This document shows positions 14,824-23,529 of a stretch of 64,000 bases of DNA, in pieces. Position 1 is the stretch's first letter. Each line of letters starts with the position of its first letter. The stretch covers positions 620,001 through 684,000 of the forward strand of contig NZ_CP041687.1 of NCBI RefSeq assembly GCF_007362475.1, written 5' to 3'. Origin of the DNA: Chryseobacterium sp. SNU WT5 (GTDB lineage Bacteria > Bacteroidota > Bacteroidia > Flavobacteriales > Weeksellaceae). Under the pieces are notes generated by a model, which saw only the letters and a program-made list of their open reading frames with translations, searched no databases and had not been told where the DNA came from. Both the position numbers and the translations under genes were made by a program.

Positions 14824-16110
14824 ATGAATATTGACAATAAATTAAAAATAGCTCAAAAGAGCTTTGACAGCTGGAAAACAGTCTCATTTAAAGAAAAGCA
14901 AAAATTACTTAAGAAGTTAGCAAAGGCATTAGACAAGCATGCAGAGCAATTCGGAAGGATCATTACTCAGGAAATGAACAAGCCTATTACGCAATCTATT
15001 GCCGAAGTTAATAAATGTGCATTAATGGTTCGCTACTATGCAGATGCCGAAAATATCCTAAAACCTGAAAAAATAAAAACTGAATTTAGACTTTCGGAAA
15101 TACAGTATGTCCCAAAAGGAGTGATCTTAGGAGTAATGCCCTGGAATTTTCCTTTTTGGCAGGCAATCCGTTTTGCAGTCCCCGCAATCTTAGCTGGCAA
15201 TACCGTTGTGCTGAAACATGCATCCATTTGCTTCGGCAGTGGAAATATGATTGAGAAAATTTTTCTGGAAGCTGGTTTTCCAAAAGGAGTGTTCCAGAAT
15301 CTAGAAATTGGGCATGAACAGGTGAAAGCTGTATTAGAAAACCCTATTGTAAGAGGAGTAAGTTTAACTGGAAGTGAAAAAGCAGGTGCTGAAGTTGCTT
15401 CCATCGCGGGAAAAAATATTAAAAAATCGTTACTTGAATTAGGCGGTAGTGATGCGTTCATTGTTTTGGATGATGCAGACTTAAGTATTGCAGCAGAAAC
15501 GGGAGCAAAATCAAGATTGCTGAATTGTGGCCAGGCATGTAACGCGGCAAAGAGATTTATTATTCAAAAGAATGTGGAGAAAGAATTTCTTCCTCTTTTT
15601 TTAAAGGAATATCAGAAATTTGTTGCAGGCGATCCTTTTAAAAAGAAAACCAACATGGCAGGTATGGCTCGACCAGATTTGGCTGACGACTTAGAAAAGC
15701 AATATAAAAAAGCTTTAGAAAATGGGGCTGAGATTATTTTGCCACTGGAAAGGATTTCTGAAAATGAATTTGTTCCCGGTTTAATTAAAGTAAAATCTGG
15801 AAATCCCATTCTACAAGAGGAACTTTTCGGACCGCTAGGAATGGTCATGATCGCAAAGGATGATCGACAAGCTTTGAAATTAGCTAATGAAATTCCTTTT
15901 GGTTTATCAGATTCGGTTTGGACAAAAGATAAAAAAAGACAGCAATTCTTTATTGATCATTTAGAATCCGGAACAGTAAGCATTAATAAAGGCTCCAGTT
16001 CTGACCCAAGGTTGCCTTTTGGTGGTGCAAAATCTTCCGGTTACGGAACTGAACTTTCGATGGTTGCCTTAAAAGAGTTTGTTAATGTAAAAACCGTGGT
16101 TGGGAAATAG
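14824..16110 (+). CDS. NAD(P)-dependent succinate-semialdehyde-type dehydrogenase
   Basis: 428 residues of the aldehyde dehydrogenase superfamily, a little shorter than the usual 450-480. It would oxidise an aldehyde, likely succinate semialdehyde, to the acid using NAD(P)+. Visible: the PWNFPFWQ motif near residue 100, the coenzyme region SLTGSEKAG, the general-base Glu in LLELGGSDAF, the catalytic Cys in NCGQACNAAKRF, and LPFGGAKSSGYG near the C-terminus. It is transcribed alone, divergent from gcvH, and ends at a good terminator. It most resembles the short Sad/GabD-like branch; substrate is inferred. Confidence 0.88.
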   Translation: MNIDNKLKIAQKSFDSWKTVSFKEKQKLLKKLAKALDKHAEQFGRIITQEMNKPITQSIAEVNKCALMVRYYADAENILKPEKIKTEFRLSEIQYVPKGVILGVMPWNFPFWQAIRFAVPAILAGNTVVLKHASICFGSGNMIEKIFLEAGFPKGVFQNLEIGHEQVKAVLENPIVRGVSLTGSEKAGAEVASIAGKNIKKSLLELGGSDAFIVLDDADLSIAAETGAKSRLLNCGQACNAAKRFIIQKNVEKEFLPLFLKEYQKFVAGDPFKKKTNMAGMARPDLADDLEKQYKKALENGAEIILPLERISENEFVPGLIKVKSGNPILQEELFGPLGMVMIAKDDRQALKLANEIPFGLSDSVWTKDKKRQQFFIDHLESGTVSINKGSSSDPRLPFGGAKSSGYGTELSMVALKEFVNVKTVVGK

Positions 16111-16131
16111 CAGAATCTCTCCACTCAAGAT

Positions 16132-16166
16132 AAAATCCGTTCAATTCTCTTGAGCGGATTTTTTTT
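16132..16166 (+). terminator. Terminator after the aldehyde dehydrogenase gene
   Basis: AAAATCCG with TCAA, a 5-nt loop, then TTGA with CGGATTTT and a further T run: an intrinsic terminator 22 nt after the stop codon. Confidence 0.85.
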
Positions 16167-16227
16167 AGAAAATTTATTGTGAAACTTAACTTTTTAGTAA
16201 AAAAACACTCTACTTTAAAACAACCCT

Positions 16228-16686
16228 ATGAAATATTTACCATTAACCGGATTACTTGGAACTTTAGTTATAGTATCATGTTCGATTAAGAATCCAAAAG
16301 AGACTGCCCAGATCAAACTTGGTACTCATCTCGATCAAAAAATCCAAGTTAAAAATGATTACGCTAAAGGTTTAAACAAAATAAAACCAACTAAAAATAT
16401 TGAAGTCCAGAAAGCGGATTTTCTAGCTTATGCAACTGCTGAAAATTTTGAACTCTTATTAAAAGAGAATAGAGCGTCGTTTGTAGTTTTCGGCATCGTT
16501 AATAATGACTACTCAGACTTTGAAAAAAAGTACGGCATCAAAGTTAAAACTGAAAACTGTGTTATTACTCCCGGAATTTCTCAAATCGCAATGATCAACA
16601 ATCTGCTGATTTCGAATTACTTGAATAAAAAATTTAGTACGGAATGGAAATCAGATCTAAAGATGTTACCGTTTGGTCTCGATTAA
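16228..16686 (+). CDS. Predicted lipoprotein of unknown function
   Basis: 152 residues. The N-terminus MKYLPLTGLLGTLVIVSCS is a lipoprotein signal with the cysteine at position 18, so the protein should be anchored in a membrane facing the periplasm. The mature part is lysine-rich, then mixed alpha/beta (FVVFGIVNNDYSDFEKKYG). I recognise no domain. Its stop codon (16684-16686) overlaps the stop of the convergent ABC transporter gene (16683-16685) by two bases, leaving no room for a separate terminator between them. Confidence 0.75.
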   Translation: MKYLPLTGLLGTLVIVSCSIKNPKETAQIKLGTHLDQKIQVKNDYAKGLNKIKPTKNIEVQKADFLAYATAENFELLLKENRASFVVFGIVNNDYSDFEKKYGIKVKTENCVITPGISQIAMINNLLISNYLNKKFSTEWKSDLKMLPFGLD

Positions 16687-18425
16687 TCTTTAACAACTTC
16701 TACCTTCAACTGTGATTTGTATAAAGTAGCGTAATAGCCGTTTCTAGATAAAAGCTCTTCATGTTTACCCTCTTCAACAATTTTACCGTGTTCCATTACA
16801 ATAATCTTATCTGCATTTACAATGGTAGAAAGTCGGTGCGCAATAATAATAGAAGTCCTGTTTTTGGTAATTTTCTCGGTAGCCCGTTGAATTAATTTTT
16901 CACTTTCGTGATCAATAGAAGAAGTCGCTTCATCAAGAATCAAAATTTTTGGATCAGAAAGATAAGCACGCAGGAAAGACAATAGCTGTCGCTGACCTAA
17001 TGATATCGAAGAACCTCTTTCCCGCACGACATAATCGTAACCGTCTGGCAGACTTTCAATAAACTCATCAACTTCGATATCTCTGGCAATACTTTTTATT
17101 TTTTCTAAAGTTACCGTATCGTCACCGAAAGCAAGATTTTCAAAAATACTTCCGTGGAATAGGAATACATCCTGTAAAACAACGCCGATATGACTTCTCA
17201 GATTATACAATTCGTAATCTTTTAAATCAACATCATCCAATAAAATTTTACCGGAATTAATATCATATAATCTTGTAATTAAACTGATAATGGTAGATTT
17301 TCCAGCGCCTGTGGCACCAACAATTGCAACTGTTTCCCCAGGATTTACTTTAAAACTGATTCCTTTTAATACTTCCTGTTTTTCATCATAAGAAAAATGA
17401 ACATTCTTAAATTCGATTTTTCCTTCAAAATGAGATTTGGTAATCGTACCGTGATTCGGCATGGCAAAATCTTCATCCATAATGCCAAGAACTCTTTCTG
17501 CACCAACAATTCCTCTTTGAATATTGTTAAAACGATCTGCAATTTGTCGAAGGGGCCGAATTAACATGGAAATATATTGAATAAAAGCGATCACCGCTCC
17601 CGCTTTGATGGTAATAAATCCACCATAGAAAAGGATAAACCCTATAAATAAAGACGATATTAATTCAACCACCGGAAAGAATAAGGAGAAAATAAAAACC
17701 GTTTTTAGCAAGGCCGATTTTAAGGTAATGTTAATATCATCAAACTTTTTGAACTCTGCTTTCTGTCTGTTAAAAACCTGTACAATCGGCATTCCAGACA
17801 GACGTTCCTGAACAAATGAGTTCTGATTGGAAGTCCAGGTTCGCTCATCACCAAAAGCTTTTTTTAGGCGTTTCTGAAAAAAACGCGTTATTAAAACCAT
17901 TAACGGAAGAATGACCAAAGAAATATAACTTAGGTGAACATCGACTTGAAACATCATGATTAACACGAAAACGATCCGCAGAATATCACCGAAAACCATT
18001 AGAAAACCGTCTGTGTAAACCGTTGCAATTGTTTCTACATCGCCAACTGCACGAGTTACCAATTGACCAATAGCCGTTTTATCAAAAAAAGAAGTTCGGA
18101 AATAAATGAGTTTATGGTATAACCGCTCTCGAATATCACGAATTACATTCTGTGAAATAAAATTGGAAAAATAGACAAGAAAGAAGTTGAGAATTGTTTC
18201 TCCAAAAACCAAAGCGACCAGAATATAAATATGTTTCATCATCAATCCTTTGTCGCGGAGCTGGATGATATCGGTATCAACGATTAACATGGTAAGATAC
18301 GGTCGGTAGGTAGAAATCACTGACAAAACAATAGAAATAATCAGCGTAACGATGAACCACGACCGAAATTTCATTCCGATGACAAATAGGCGTTTGATAA
18401 GTTCCCAAGTCGATTGTTTCTTCAT
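16683..18425 (-). CDS. ABC exporter half-transporter (permease-ATPase fusion)
   Basis: 580 residues, the standard size of an MsbA/LmrA-type half-transporter that works as a dimer in the inner membrane. Residues 1-310 form six membrane helices with the coupling-helix region FFDKTAIGQLVTRAVGDVE. The ATPase domain follows: Walker A GATGAGKST at 370-378, signature SISLGQRQ, Walker B ILILDEATSSID, and the His switch IIIAHRLSTI. The substrate (lipid, peptide or drug) cannot be told. It stands 90 nt from truA on the same strand. Confidence 0.93.
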   Translation of the reverse strand: MKKQSTWELIKRLFVIGMKFRSWFIVTLIISIVLSVISTYRPYLTMLIVDTDIIQLRDKGLMMKHIYILVALVFGETILNFFLVYFSNFISQNVIRDIRERLYHKLIYFRTSFFDKTAIGQLVTRAVGDVETIATVYTDGFLMVFGDILRIVFVLIMMFQVDVHLSYISLVILPLMVLITRFFQKRLKKAFGDERTWTSNQNSFVQERLSGMPIVQVFNRQKAEFKKFDDINITLKSALLKTVFIFSLFFPVVELISSLFIGFILFYGGFITIKAGAVIAFIQYISMLIRPLRQIADRFNNIQRGIVGAERVLGIMDEDFAMPNHGTITKSHFEGKIEFKNVHFSYDEKQEVLKGISFKVNPGETVAIVGATGAGKSTIISLITRLYDINSGKILLDDVDLKDYELYNLRSHIGVVLQDVFLFHGSIFENLAFGDDTVTLEKIKSIARDIEVDEFIESLPDGYDYVVRERGSSISLGQRQLLSFLRAYLSDPKILILDEATSSIDHESEKLIQRATEKITKNRTSIIIAHRLSTIVNADKIIVMEHGKIVEEGKHEELLSRNGYYATLYKSQLKVEVVKD

Positions 18426-18515
18426 ACTTTATTTAAAATACATTGCAAAAATAGTGAATTTTAAAAGCAGATTACCGCCGATGAGATTGAGTTTGAAAAT
18501 TACAGTGATTGACGA

Positions 18516-19247
18516 TTAGAAATCGTAACCTACATCTACTAAAAACAAACCTTGCGCCGGCGCAGAAGTTCCAGCAGAATTGCGGTTTTTATCCTGGATA
18601 ATTCTGTGCAAATCTTGCGGCTCTATTTTTCCATTTCCGATTTCCACCATTGTGCCTACAATCGCACGCACCATATTTCTAAGAAATCGATCTGCGGAAA
18701 TAGTGAATTTTAATTCTAGCTCCTTCTTTTCCCAAAACGCTTTATAGATGTTGCAGTTATTGGTTTTACTATTGGTATGTAATTTAGAAAAACTCGTAAA
18801 ATCTTCATATTCAAAAAGAATTTTGCAGGCTTCATTCATTCGGTCAACATCCAGATCACGTTTCCAGATCTGCCAGGAAGAATCTTGAGTAAACGGATTT
18901 TTTTCTAAAGTGATGTAATATTCGTAAGTCCGGAAAGTTGCATCGAACCGGGCATGAAAGTCGTCCTTAACCGAAAAAATCTTTTTAACCGCAATATCTT
19001 CGCCTAAAAAACTATTCAACTGATAAGTTAGATTGTTACCAATATCTTTGTCAGTATCAAAATGTGCAAATATTTTCTTAGCATGCACGCCAGTATCAGT
19101 TCTCCCCGCTCCGGTCGTCTTAATTTTTTCACGCAGGATCGTAGACAAAGCATTTTCCAAAACTTCCTGTACCGTAATTTGGTTGGGCTGAATTTGATAG
19201 CCAAAATAATTTTTACCCGAATAAGAAAACTCAATACAATACCTCAT
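18516..19247 (-). CDS. truA: tRNA pseudouridine(38-40) synthase TruA
   Basis: 243 residues from the ATG at 19247; the reading frame extends to a TTG at 19256, but the family starts at MRYCIEFSYSG. TruA converts U38-40 in the anticodon arm of many tRNAs to pseudouridine. The catalytic Asp51 lies in GAGRTDTGVHA. Other family blocks are FHARFDATFRTYEYYI, FLRNMVRAIVGTMVEIG and APAQGLFLVDVGYDF. Upstream of the ABC exporter and possibly co-transcribed with it. Confidence 0.96.
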   Translation of the reverse strand: MRYCIEFSYSGKNYFGYQIQPNQITVQEVLENALSTILREKIKTTGAGRTDTGVHAKKIFAHFDTDKDIGNNLTYQLNSFLGEDIAVKKIFSVKDDFHARFDATFRTYEYYITLEKNPFTQDSSWQIWKRDLDVDRMNEACKILFEYEDFTSFSKLHTNSKTNNCNIYKAFWEKKELELKFTISADRFLRNMVRAIVGTMVEIGNGKIEPQDLHRIIQDKNRNSAGTSAPAQGLFLVDVGYDF

Positions 19248-19305
19248 CGGCTGCAAATTTACTGAAAAATTAGAAGCTACAAAGGTTTGGATTCTAACAA
19301 ATTTG

Positions 19306-19377
19306 GTCCGGCTTTCCGCTGTATCTTTTTCTTTTTATCGAAAAAAAGAAAAAGGATGCCGCTGCAATCCAGGCTAG
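19306..19377 (-). repeat. Bipartite interspersed repeat with variable hairpin (member 1)
   Basis: On the minus strand: CTAGCCTGGATTGCAGCGGC, ATCC, then a long hairpin of TTTTTCTTTTTTTCGATAA and AAAGAAAAAGAT, then ACAGCGGAAAGCCGGACC. The two outer arms match the element at 40261-40343 (CTAGCCC..GAGCGGCATCC and GATATAGCGGACAGC..GGAC), while the hairpin in the middle is different. A shared frame with a variable stem-loop suggests a REP-like family. Confidence 0.7.
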
Positions 19378-19521
19378 AATTTTCTGTCAGTTTTTATCTT
19401 TGAAAACACCGTATTGACTAAAGCGCTCCTAGTTAATGTTATAATATGCTGATAAAATAATTCTATATTTGTTTTTAAGAATGCATTATATACGCCTCAC
19501 CTACTATTCGAAAGATAAAAT

Positions 19522-20004
19522 ATGATTTTATATTATTTACTGTTCGGAATTTAACTATCATTTATATCTTGGATTGTTGGAATGATGGTTAACAGTATTT
19601 TTGTGAAAACGCATTTCTATGAAAAATTATCAAACTTTAACTTTATCAAGAGTAAAGGTTTAAATAAAATTATTGGAATCAATTATTTTAAGTGGATTGT
19701 AAAGAATTTCTTTTTCAAATTTTTTAATCAAAAAATAAGTTTAAAAAATAAAAAAACGGATTTGATTGAAATACGGAAAGAAATGACCCTTGCAGAAATC
19801 AGCCATTTGATCGCGTTTGTATTGGTAACCTTCTTTGCAATTTATATAATTATTACGAAGAATTGTTTATTCGAATTAATGATCATGATTGTAAAGGTAG
19901 TGATGAATTTATTTCCTTCTTTGTTACAATAGCAAAATGAACGAAGAAGGGACCCATTAATTAAGAAACAATTGCGAAAAGTAGCCAACGCCACATTTAA
20001 GTAA
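19522..20004 (+). pseudogene. Small membrane protein gene broken by two in-frame stops
   Basis: From the ATG at 19522 a frame reads MILYYLLFGI, then TAA (19552-19554), then LSFISWIVGMMVNSIFVKT and on without shift to PSLLQ. A TAG follows (19930-19932), and QNERRRDPLIKKQLRKVA runs to a final TAA at 20004. The joined 161-codon product would have an N-terminal and a C-terminal membrane helix around a basic middle (TLAEISHLIAFVLVTFFAIY). This is the architecture of small Flavobacteriia membrane proteins I recall, loosely like the CrtO acyltransferase family. Two separate stops in one conserved frame indicate a decayed gene. If expressed at all, translation could restart at 19582. Confidence 0.65.
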
Positions 20005-20060
20005 AAGCGTGTTTGGTTTTATAAATAAGATGTAAGAAAATGAAGAATTATAAATCCTAG

Positions 20061-20483
20061 ATGAGAAGTAAAATTATTCCTGCTACCTTCAAAAATAATC
20101 CAAAACTGATTTTTTTTATTGATGCTTTGGGTGCCTTCCTGACTACTATTGGATTAGTCGCAATTATAAAACTATTCGAAGACTATTTTGGAATGCCGAG
20201 AAAAGCGTTGTATTTATTAGCAGGAATTGCCTTCACTCTTTTCATTTATTCATTGAGCTGTCACTTTTCGATTAAGAAAAATTGGAAATCATTCCTACTG
20301 GTCTTAATTTTTGGCAATCTAATATACGTATTCGTATCTATCGGATTGATGATTAAAAACTTTGATCAACTTACTGAATTGGGGCTTGTCTATTTTATTC
20401 TTGAAAAATTGATCATATTGATTGTTGTGACTTTCGAATATCAGGCTTACTTGCAAATTAAAAATAAACATCATTTGACCTGA
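20061..20483 (+). CDS. Four-helix membrane protein of unknown function
   Basis: 140 residues with four hydrophobic segments (about 18-42, 50-68, 77-98 and 107-130) and short charged loops, so an integral inner-membrane protein. No catalytic motif or recognisable family signature. The start MRSKIIPATFKNNPKLIFFID follows a spacer of 56 nt after the decayed gene upstream. Could be co-transcribed with it. Confidence 0.65.
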   Translation: MRSKIIPATFKNNPKLIFFIDALGAFLTTIGLVAIIKLFEDYFGMPRKALYLLAGIAFTLFIYSLSCHFSIKKNWKSFLLVLIFGNLIYVFVSIGLMIKNFDQLTELGLVYFILEKLIILIVVTFEYQAYLQIKNKHHLT

Positions 20484-20588
20484 TCCTATTAGGAGAAGAC
20501 AGAGAAAATAAGCGCTATAAACGTGTGATCATTTAAATACACTTAACTTTTACGCTTAAAATAATTCAAAAAACAGGAAATTTAGCCC

Positions 20589-21080
20589 ATGAAAATACTG
20601 CTCCTTTCCGACTCTCATTCTTTTATCGACGATCGAATTTTAGAATATGCAAAAAACGCAGATGAGATTTGGCATTGCGGAGATTTCGGAAATCTGGAAG
20701 TCATTGAGAAATTAGAAAAAATAAAACCTTTACTCGGCGTTTACGGAAACATCGATGGTACAGAAATTAGAAAAATATTTCCAGAAGTTTTAAGATTTAA
20801 ATGTGAAGAGGTAGAAGTTCTGATGATTCACATCGGCGGTTATCCCGGGAAATATACTCCGTTAGCGAAAAAAGAAATAGAGGAAAAAACGCCGAAACTT
20901 TTCATTTCTGGCCATTCTCATATATTGAAAGCGATGTATGATCAGAAAAACAGCTTACTTCACCTGAATCCTGGTGCTATGGGGAAAGTTGGCTGGCATC
21001 AAATGCGAACCATGATGCGTTTTGAAATCAATGGAGATCAAATAGAGAACCTGGAAGTAATTGAATTAGGAACGAAATAG
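20589..21080 (+). CDS. YfcE/MJ0936-type metallophosphoesterase
   Basis: 163 residues, the usual size. Calcineurin-like phosphoesterase fold with all metal motifs: SDSHS near residue 7, HCGDFGN near 35, GNID near 56, and GHSH near 110 followed by HLNPGAMG. Small cytoplasmic enzymes of this family hydrolyse phosphodiesters in vitro; the physiological substrate is unknown. Convergent with the Ppx/GppA gene (21 nt between stops). Confidence 0.92.
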   Translation: MKILLLSDSHSFIDDRILEYAKNADEIWHCGDFGNLEVIEKLEKIKPLLGVYGNIDGTEIRKIFPEVLRFKCEEVEVLMIHIGGYPGKYTPLAKKEIEEKTPKLFISGHSHILKAMYDQKNSLLHLNPGAMGKVGWHQMRTMMRFEINGDQIENLEVIELGTK

Positions 21081-21101
21081 AAAAAAGCGTCCAATACTTC
21101 C

Positions 21102-21986
21102 CTACTTTTTTGGTAAACTCTCATAAATAGTATGAATTAGCCCATCAGCCACAGAAATTTTAGGGACAAATATTTTATCAATGTCACTCCAAGTCATGAT
21201 GTTATTAAAAATCTGCAACGCGGGAACAATTACATCAGCGCGATCTTCACGCAGACCAAATTTAGTCATTCGCTCTGCAACCGTCAACTCGTTCATTTCT
21301 TTATAATATTTTTTTAAATAAGCACCAGACATCGGTTTGCCGTCCTTGGTCTTACTCATCGAAAATATCTTGTTGATATTCCCGCCTGAACCAATAGCTA
21401 TAAATGGTTTATCACTATTAATGTTTTTACGGATCTCCTCCTTCATTTCTTTCCAGAGTTGCTCTTTAACCAGTCCATTCATTAACCTGATGGTCCCAAT
21501 ATTAAAAGACTTCTCATATTTGATCTTTCCGTTTTCAAAGAATGTTATTTCGCTGGAGCCTCCGCCAACATCAATATAAAGATATGCGCAGTTTTTATCC
21601 ATGTTATCGGTCACATGATTCTCAAAAACTAAAGTTGCTTCCTGATCACCCGATATGATTTCGATATTAATTCCAGAATTTTTTTTGACTTGGTCAATAA
21701 TATCCTTCCCATTTTTGGCATCACGCATCGCGCTGGTAGCGCACGCTCTATAATGTTTGACTTTATAGATCTTCATTAGATTGCTAAAGACCGTCATAGA
21801 ATCAATTACCATTTGCGCCCGTTCAGGACCAATTTCTCCTTTTGTAAAAACATCCATTCCTAAACGAAGCGGAATTCTAAGCAGATTGAGTTTGGTGAAT
21901 TGTGGCTTCCCCTTTTTAGGTTCCGTTACTTCATTAATCAACAACCGAGCTGCGTTACTTCCGATATCAATAGCTGCTAGAATCAT
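21102..21986 (-). CDS. Ppx/GppA-family phosphatase (short form)
   Basis: 294 residues of the ASKHA superfamily. AAIDIGSNAARLL at the N-terminus is the phosphate-1 loop, and YIDVGGGSSEITFF near residue 140 is phosphate-2. Members hydrolyse polyphosphate or the pppGpp gamma-phosphate. This is the short single-module form without the C-terminal HD-like domain of E. coli Ppx, common in Bacteroidota. Which substrate it uses cannot be read from sequence. Next upstream is cdd, 50 nt away on the same strand. Confidence 0.9.
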   Translation of the reverse strand: MILAAIDIGSNAARLLINEVTEPKKGKPQFTKLNLLRIPLRLGMDVFTKGEIGPERAQMVIDSMTVFSNLMKIYKVKHYRACATSAMRDAKNGKDIIDQVKKNSGINIEIISGDQEATLVFENHVTDNMDKNCAYLYIDVGGGSSEITFFENGKIKYEKSFNIGTIRLMNGLVKEQLWKEMKEEIRKNINSDKPFIAIGSGGNINKIFSMSKTKDGKPMSGAYLKKYYKEMNELTVAERMTKFGLREDRADVIVPALQIFNNIMTWSDIDKIFVPKISVADGLIHTIYESLPKK

Positions 21987-22036
21987 GATAGGGTAAATTT
22001 TTGTAGGATTTAAACTTCAAATGAATACAATTAAAT

Positions 22037-22516
22037 TTAAAGGAAAGAAGCATCAAATGAAAAGGGCAATAGTTCACGAATTGATTTCGTTTTATAAATC
22101 TCACCATCGAGTGACGCAAAATAGATCTCTATTTCTTCCTTCTGTTTCGCCTCATACTCTAAAATTGATTGTCTGCAAGCTCCACAAGGCGGAATAGGAA
22201 CTGAAGTAGTCGCTTTTCTTGGAGCTCCGATAACAAAAAGTTTCTTGATTTTTATTTCTGGGAAATTAGCTCCGGTATAAAAAATAGTTGTTCTTTCTGC
22301 ACACAGTCCTGATGGATAAGCAGCATTTTCCTGATTACTGCCGGTGATGATGTCGCCATTCTCTAATAAAATCGCACAGCCTACCGTGAAATCCGAATAT
22401 GGAGCGTACGCTATTTCCCTGATCTCCATTGCCTTATCAAAAAGCGTTTTCTCGATGTCGTTCAGATGACTGTAATTTTCGATTGCTTCGAAATTAATTT
22501 TGATTTGTTTATCCAT
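22037..22516 (-). CDS. cdd: Cytidine deaminase
   Basis: 159 residues, the homotetrameric-type size. Deaminates cytidine and deoxycytidine to uridine in pyrimidine salvage. Zinc ligands and the proton shuttle are visible: Cys72 and Glu74 in GLCAERTT, Cys111 and Cys114 in PPCGACRQ. The substrate-binding GSNQENAAYPSG block precedes them. Probably co-transcribed with the Ppx/GppA gene. Confidence 0.95.
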   Translation of the reverse strand: MDKQIKINFEAIENYSHLNDIEKTLFDKAMEIREIAYAPYSDFTVGCAILLENGDIITGSNQENAAYPSGLCAERTTIFYTGANFPEIKIKKLFVIGAPRKATTSVPIPPCGACRQSILEYEAKQKEEIEIYFASLDGEIYKTKSIRELLPFSFDASFL

Positions 22517-22559
22517 TTAAAAAAGTTGGAAAGTAAAGGTAACATTTTTTTTTAATTGT

Positions 22560-22573
22560 CGCGATTAATCGCG
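22560..22573. promoter_or_regulatory. Perfect 14-bp palindrome upstream of cdd
   Basis: CGCGATTAATCGCG is a perfect palindrome, 44 nt upstream of the cdd ATG in the cdd/yciF intergenic region, and G/C-rich against an A/T-rich background. It could bind a dimeric regulator. No matching site was seen elsewhere in the window. The remaining 22574-22929 stretch shows no gene and no TAnnTTTG promoter before the yciF-katE pair. Confidence 0.4.
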
Positions 22574-22929
22574 TTGCATAGAAGTTTGCGACGATATTCT
22601 CTCCAATCTCATCACTAAAAAATAAAAATGATTATTGTGGAAAATGGAGTGATGAAATTGAAATCTGTTTGAAATACTTGATTTTTATTATCTAAAGGCA
22701 CTTAGGAAGTTATAGCATTTTACTAAAAAATGTAGCCGCTATAAATATAAGATGATTTTGGTTTAAAAATTGATTCTAAAAAACGCACTAAAACTTTATC
22801 TCAAGAATAAATGAGTGATTTCTTATTGAACGTAAAACAGATCTCATAAAACCAAATATAAAAGAAGCAATCATCACTAAGCGTTGAAATACAATCATTT
22901 AAAAACACCAATCAATAAAAAATAAAAAA

Positions 22930-23496
22930 ATGGACACAAAAAAAACAAAAGAGCCGAAAAGTAAAGGAAAAAAAATTGCAGCAACACTTCAAGATTTTTT
23001 CATCGACAGTCTTAAAGACATTTACTGGGCAGAAAATGCATTAGTAAAGACGCTGCCAAAAATGTTTGATCAAGCCACGGATCAAAAATTGAAAACTGCC
23101 ATAAAAGACCATTTGGCTCAAACAAAAGAACAAGTCGTGAGATTAGAACAGGTTTTTGAATCAATGGGAATAAAAGCTGAAGGAAAGAAATGCCTTGCAA
23201 TGGACGGTATTATTAAAGAAGGTGAAGAAATCATGGAAGAAACCGCAGAAGGCCCAGTTCGTGATGCCGGAATTATCGCCAGCGCACAAAAAGTCGAGCA
23301 TTATGAGATTGCAACGTATGGAACGTTGGCAGCATTTGCAAAAACTTTAAATGAAAGAACAGCTTTAGATCTGTTATTGAAAACGTTAGGAGAGGAAAAG
23401 AAATCAGATACTTTACTTAGTTATATTGCCGACACCAATTTGAATTCTCAAGCGGTTACTGGGAAATTGCAGTCGAAAGATCTTAATGCCGTTTAA
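22930..23496 (+). CDS. YciF-like ferritin-like protein (DUF892)
   Basis: 188 residues, of which about 165 form a four-helix ferritin-like bundle. Family members are linked to oxidative and general stress; the enzymatic role is unproven. Candidate di-metal ligands are visible in each helix: Glu in KDIYWAENALVK, HLAQTKEQVVRLEQVFE, VEHYEIATYGTLAAF, and LGEEKKSDTLL. It begins with a lysine-rich tail (MDTKKTKEPKSKGKKIAA). katE starts 33 nt after its stop, so the two are very likely one stress operon. Confidence 0.9.
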   Translation: MDTKKTKEPKSKGKKIAATLQDFFIDSLKDIYWAENALVKTLPKMFDQATDQKLKTAIKDHLAQTKEQVVRLEQVFESMGIKAEGKKCLAMDGIIKEGEEIMEETAEGPVRDAGIIASAQKVEHYEIATYGTLAAFAKTLNERTALDLLLKTLGEEKKSDTLLSYIADTNLNSQAVTGKLQSKDLNAV

Positions 23497-23529
23497 CTAA
23501 AAACATTTACCAAATAAGCACACCATACT

